64,000 nt of DNA, taken from the NCBI GenBank assembly GCA_964578885.1, contig CAZOEO010000008.1, positions 1 through 64,000 on the forward strand. Reading direction: 5' to 3'. The translations under genes and the position numbers were made by a program. Source of the DNA: CAZRHR01 sp964578885 (GTDB lineage: Bacteria; Bacteroidota; Bacteroidia; CAIKAF01). Shown piece after piece: positions 60,434-64,000 of this stretch. Positions within the stretch are counted from its first letter, which is position 1. Every line of letters begins with the position of its first letter. The notes beneath the pieces were generated by a model that was not told where the DNA came from, ran no database searches, and saw only the letters and a program-made list of their open reading frames with translations.

Positions 60434-60925
60434 ATGCGTCTTTCATACTTTTTAGGCCTCAGCTCTTTTTTGCTTTTAACTGTGTTGCCCGGTTGCGGTG
60501 GAAAATCACCCGAAGTAAACCTGGATACAACTGCACAGGCACTACCCCTGGACATGTATCCGGAACTCGGATTAGCGAATTCCTCCGATAGCCTGAATGG
60601 AGGATTGGTGGTGAAAAACCTGACCTCCGGTGAGGATGCCTATGCTTTTGGGTATAACGCTCAAAATGAATTGGTTCGGGCTAAAATGACGGTGGGTGCA
60701 ACCGGAGAGATGTATGAGTTTATTTTTCAGGCTGATGGTGCTGCCGGTTTGTGTAAAATACAATCTGCTTCGCTGAAAGGATGGGCGCCCCTTCGTGAAG
60801 AACGTCCTGTCGCTTTGATACAAACTTTACAAGGTCCGGTTCAAAATCTTTCTGCGACCTCACTGGATTCTTTAGCGGAAGTGTTGCTTTCTTACCGGAT
60901 GGATTTAATGGTCAACGAACCCTGA
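60434..60925 (+). CDS. Hypothetical lipoprotein
   Basis: A 163-residue lipoprotein (FLLLTVLPGC lipobox; Cys at about 21), then GGKSPEVNLDTTAQALPLDMYPELGLA and a beta-rich remainder. No family recognised. It follows miaE by 21 bases and converges on tsaD with a 21-base overlap. Confidence 0.7.
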   Translation: MRLSYFLGLSSFLLLTVLPGCGGKSPEVNLDTTAQALPLDMYPELGLANSSDSLNGGLVVKNLTSGEDAYAFGYNAQNELVRAKMTVGATGEMYEFIFQADGAAGLCKIQSASLKGWAPLREERPVALIQTLQGPVQNLSATSLDSLAEVLLSYRMDLMVNEP

Positions 60926-61966
60926 TCCCAACGCCCATTTGGCCATAGCGCCTTGTTGTACTTTTCCTTTTCTTCCTGCATGAAACGCCAGATGACCGGC
61001 CATGGCAATCATGGCGCCGTTGTCTGTACAATAAGATAATGCGGGAATATGTATTTCCACGCTATGTTTTTGGGCCCAGCCTACGATTTGGTTCCGAAGT
61101 CCGCGGTTGGCAGATACTCCGCCGGCCAGGACCACCCGTTGAATTTGTGTGGTTTGCACCGCATTTGTTAGTTTTTGGAGTAAAACATGCAAAATGGCCT
61201 GTTGATAGGAGGCGGCTAAATCTTCAAGATGTTTTTGTATCCAGTTTTTATCCCTGGATTGAAGCAAATAAAGAAGACTGGTTTTGAGTCCGCTGAAGCT
61301 AAAAGACAGGGCAGGGACTTGTGGCGTGGGAAAAGGAAAGGCCCCGGGATTTCCGGTTTGTGCCAAACGGTCTATTTCCGGTCCGCCAGGGTAGGGGAGT
61401 CCGAGCATTTTGGCTCCTTTGTCGAACGCTTCTCCGGCAGCATCATCCAGGGTCTCACCCAATATTTGCATGTCTGTAATGCCATTTACCAGCACCAGTT
61501 GCGTATGGCCACCGGAAATGGTTAAACATATAAAGGGAAAATCGGGAGAAAGCTGACCATGAATATCTGCCCCTTCGATAAAATGGGCCAATATGTGTGC
61601 TTCCATATGATTTACATCCACCAACGGCTTTTGTAAAGCTAACGCCAGGCCTTTGGCTACGGCACTGCCTACCATTAAAGAACCGAGCAATCCAGGACCT
61701 CGTGTATAGGCAATTAAATCTACCTCCTCTTTTTGTATGTTTGCACTAGAAATGGCTTGGTGCAATACCGGAATGATATTTGTTTGGTGTGCTCTGGAGG
61801 CCAGTTCGGGCACTACACCACCATATTGAATATGTACGTCTTGATTTGCTGTAACATTCGACAAAACGCGGTTGCCACGCAAAACCGCCACCGATGTGTC
61901 ATCGCAGGAAGACTCAATACCTACCACCACCCTTTCCGGGTCCCATAATTGATTGGATGCATTCAC
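60905..61966 (-). CDS. tsaD: tRNA N6-adenosine threonylcarbamoyltransferase
   Basis: A 353-residue ASKHA-fold enzyme finishing the t6A37 modification. Seen: VGIESSCDDTSVAVL at the N-terminus, the metal-binding HMEAHILAH, ISGGHTQLVLV, GEAFDKGAKMLGLPYPGGP, FSFSGLKTS, and SYCTDNGAMIA. The start is uncertain: GTG at 61966 is given, but the promoter TATCTTTG at 61978-61971 implies transcription begins about 61966, so the GTG at 61930 or 61927 (VVVGIESSC) may be the true start and would also match the family's usual length better. Divergent from the tamB-like gene. Confidence 0.93.
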   Translation of the reverse strand: MNASNQLWDPERVVVGIESSCDDTSVAVLRGNRVLSNVTANQDVHIQYGGVVPELASRAHQTNIIPVLHQAISSANIQKEEVDLIAYTRGPGLLGSLMVGSAVAKGLALALQKPLVDVNHMEAHILAHFIEGADIHGQLSPDFPFICLTISGGHTQLVLVNGITDMQILGETLDDAAGEAFDKGAKMLGLPYPGGPEIDRLAQTGNPGAFPFPTPQVPALSFSFSGLKTSLLYLLQSRDKNWIQKHLEDLAASYQQAILHVLLQKLTNAVQTTQIQRVVLAGGVSANRGLRNQIVGWAQKHSVEIHIPALSYCTDNGAMIAMAGHLAFHAGRKGKVQQGAMAKWALGSGFVDH

Positions 61967-64000
61967 CCCCCAAAGATACAAAAGATACCCTGCCTCTGGA
62001 AGAAGGTAAGGCTTCTGTGTCGCCCAAAAGGCGGAGGTGGATTTTTGTCCTTTTCACCCCGATTATCTTTTTTCTATCGCTCCTTCTTACCCTGCAGATT
62101 CCTTACGTCCAAACATTTTTAGGAAAGGAATTGGCACAATGGGTCAGTGGGAAAACCGGATTTACCGTTCAATTGGACCGTCTCTCTTTGTCGGTATGGG
62201 ATGGCATCGGGTTGTATGGCGTGCATATTTCTCAGGGAACAGATACGCTAATTTTTGCGCAGCATTTGGCGGTAGACGTGGCCGATTTTTCCATTCAAAC
62301 CCCATCGGTCACCATAGAGGAAGTCATGTTGGAAGATGGCGGTATTTATTTGATCCGACATGCCAATGAAAACGAAACCAATTTAGATCGGTTTCTAAAA
62401 GCGTTCCAATCTAGTCCGTCTCAAAACAAACAGAAAAAATCCGGCGATTTTACCCTTCATTTTCAACGTGTTCGATTATGTAATGCCCGTTTTGCTTTAC
62501 TGAATGAAGCAGGCATGCAGACCAAAGCCGATTTTCGTTCAGAAGATTTGGGAATCCGGGGCATTTATGGTGTGGTGCATCATCTTCATATTCACAACGA
62601 TACCATTGCCATGAAGGTGGAAAATCTGGCTGCGGTAGAACGAAGTGGATTGATTTTAAAAAAATTATCCGGCGATTTCCTTTTACACGCCACCACGCTT
62701 TCCCTCAAAAAATTTACACTACAAACCGGCAATAGCCAAATCAATGGCGATTTTGCCATGCATTTTAAAGACTGGACGGCTTTTCAAAATTTCACACATG
62801 ATGTAAAACTTCATGTGCATCTTGGACTTTCGAATCTTTCATTCAAAGATTTACAATTTTTTAGCAGCAGTTTAAAAGGTTGGGAAGGCGATGTGCGCTT
62901 ACGCGGGGAAATTCGCGGGCCATTAGATGATTTGAAATTTAGGGATTTACGCCTTCTTTTGGGCACCGTTACCCAGATAGATGGGCAACTTGATATTTTG
63001 GGTCTGCCGGACATTGGCAACACTTATTTTTACGCGGATTTGGAAAAAATGGTGACCAGTGCCTACGACTTACAACGTTTGCCATTGCCACCAAAACAAG
63101 GCCCTCTTGGGCCGGAACCCATGGTTTTGCAACTTCCCAGAGAAATCAATCGACTCGGTGTAATCCGTTTTTCCGGACATTTCGATGGATTTTTACATGA
63201 TTTTTCTGCCAATGGTCATTTGCAAACCAGCATTGGTGGATTGGGTGTTGATATGGAAATGCAATTTCCTTTGGATGGAAGTGTGCCCAATTACCATGGA
63301 TTCCTCAAGGCCGATAAGTTTCATTTAGGAAAATATCTGGACATTCCAGATTTGGGTGAGGTGAGTTTTTCGGGTCAGGTACATGGAAAAGGCATTATGC
63401 GAAAAGACCTGGATGCTTCCTTCGAGGGCGCCATTGAATCTTTCGCCTATTTGGGATATCCTTACCGTCAGGTGGCCATGGCAGCCACTTTCCAGGAAGA
63501 TATTTTTACCGGAACCATGAGCATGGCCGATCCCAATGCCACTTTCGATTTTGCCGGCGAAATCAATCTTAATGATGAATTACCTCATTTCAATTTTAGC
63601 GCGAATATTGAAGAATTGCATCCGGTGAAACTCCATTTGATGCAGTTGGACTCAGATTTGGTGGTGCAGGTGCACATGGATCTAGACCTGAAAGGAGATG
63701 ACTTAGATGCCATGGTTGGCGACGTGCATTTCCAAAAAATGTTTCTTCAAAAAGGGAGCAGAACCCTGACCATGGACGATTTTTCTCTTCATGCTGAAAA
63801 ACTAGACGGAGGAAAAGTGATTCAACTTCGTTCCGATTTTTTGGATGCCGATATCGATGGTACTTTCTCCTTCAAACCATTGGCCATTCAGTTGAATAAC
63901 CGCCTGGCCGATCTTTTGCCCGTGGCCGGTTTCCGTTCCAAACCTTTGGCCGATACCACCCAACAGGATTTTTCCTACGCACTACATTTCAAAGATCTGG
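61957..64000 (+). CDS. TamB-domain translocation/assembly protein (partial)
   Basis: Open frame from the ATG at 61957 to the window edge, at least 680 residues. A short basic N-terminal tail (KDTKDTLPLEEGKASVSPKRRRW) is followed by one membrane helix (about 27-46, FVLFTPIIFFLSLLLTLQI), then a long beta-rich periplasmic body that starts like AsmA/TamB (QTFLGKELAQWVSGKTGFTVQLDRLSLSVWDGIGLYGV). Such proteins form a hydrophobic groove thought to carry phospholipids to the outer membrane. The tsaD/tamB divergent pair is common in Bacteroidota. If tsaD starts at 61966, the two reading frames overlap by ten bases. Confidence 0.9.
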   Translation, partial: MHSPPKDTKDTLPLEEGKASVSPKRRRWIFVLFTPIIFFLSLLLTLQIPYVQTFLGKELAQWVSGKTGFTVQLDRLSLSVWDGIGLYGVHISQGTDTLIFAQHLAVDVADFSIQTPSVTIEEVMLEDGGIYLIRHANENETNLDRFLKAFQSSPSQNKQKKSGDFTLHFQRVRLCNARFALLNEAGMQTKADFRSEDLGIRGIYGVVHHLHIHNDTIAMKVENLAAVERSGLILKKLSGDFLLHATTLSLKKFTLQTGNSQINGDFAMHFKDWTAFQNFTHDVKLHVHLGLSNLSFKDLQFFSSSLKGWEGDVRLRGEIRGPLDDLKFRDLRLLLGTVTQIDGQLDILGLPDIGNTYFYADLEKMVTSAYDLQRLPLPPKQGPLGPEPMVLQLPREINRLGVIRFSGHFDGFLHDFSANGHLQTSIGGLGVDMEMQFPLDGSVPNYHGFLKADKFHLGKYLDIPDLGEVSFSGQVHGKGIMRKDLDASFEGAIESFAYLGYPYRQVAMAATFQEDIFTGTMSMADPNATFDFAGEINLNDELPHFNFSANIEELHPVKLHLMQLDSDLVVQVHMDLDLKGDDLDAMVGDVHFQKMFLQKGSRTLTMDDFSLHAEKLDGGKVIQLRSDFLDADIDGTFSFKPLAIQLNNRLADLLPVAGFRSKPLADTTQQDFSYALHFKDL
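61971..61978 (-). promoter_or_regulatory. -7 promoter element for tsaD
   Basis: TATCTTTG on the minus strand, located inside the first codons of the tamB-like gene. It argues for a tsaD start downstream of 61966. Confidence 0.45.

Overview
The window looks like a chromosomal segment of a member of the Bacteroidota, probably in or near the Saprospiria/Chitinophagia branch; I cannot place it lower than that. The evidence is a fused SecDF, a GldN-type gliding/type IX secretion (T9SS) protein, three proteins with T9SS C-terminal sorting domains, a TonB-dependent receptor with a carboxypeptidase-like N-terminal domain, DUF5683, DUF4625 and GIN-domain proteins, weak ribosome binding sites, and repeated Bacteroidota-type promoters (TTG, 19-20 bases, TAnnTTTG). 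No rRNA, tRNA, CRISPR array or intact insertion sequence was seen. Coding density is high, and many genes overlap as ATGA or by a few bases.

Layout. 1-8.1 kb (minus strand): a repeat-rich secreted protein, a MarR/old-yellow-enzyme pair with a twin-palindrome operator, a thioredoxin-like/MeaB/SSS-transporter operon, and a giant FG-GAP T9SS cargo. 8.1-12 kb: secDF converging on a lone gldN-like gene. 12-21 kb: HDAC-like hydrolase, T9SS di-haem peroxidase, glucosaminidase, short HPF-like protein, a gene with a Crp-type operator, aldehyde dehydrogenase, and an MbnP/MbnH-type pair followed by a decayed surface-protein fragment. 21-27 kb: SRAP and MATE genes, a candidate replication origin with two DnaA boxes, then the translationally coupled parA-parB-DUF5683-dapB-small membrane protein operon. 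26.7-31.4 kb: a probably metal-regulated TonB receptor/DUF4625/lipoprotein operon and a GIN protein. 31-47.5 kb: metK, a CarH-like B12 photoreceptor regulator, a phosphatase-kinase fusion with a methyltransferase, mnmA, a subtilisin-like T9SS cargo, ribD, prmC and ligA. 47.3-54.5 kb: a four-gene MoxR/VWA-type cluster (DUF5682-VWA fusion, MoxR ATPase, DUF5691, and a SWIM-family protein lacking its zinc finger) with an unusual palindrome array at its 3' end. 54.5-64 kb: redoxin, Fur, RelA/SpoT, an atypical NtrC-like regulator with a REC-HPt partner, miaE, tsaD and a divergent tamB-like gene that runs off the window.

The most interesting unit is the MoxR/VWA/DUF5682/DUF5691 cluster. Its architecture is that of an ATP-driven metal-dependent complex, its function is unknown to me, and two of its parts are rearranged here. 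Other strong leads are the promoter-overlapping Fur-type box of the TonB operon, the di-haem enzyme/MbnP pair, the NtrC-like protein with a ruined GAFTGA loop, and the candidate origin next to parAB. Start codons were chosen by combining homology length, promoter position and overlap with the upstream stop; several are TTG or GTG.
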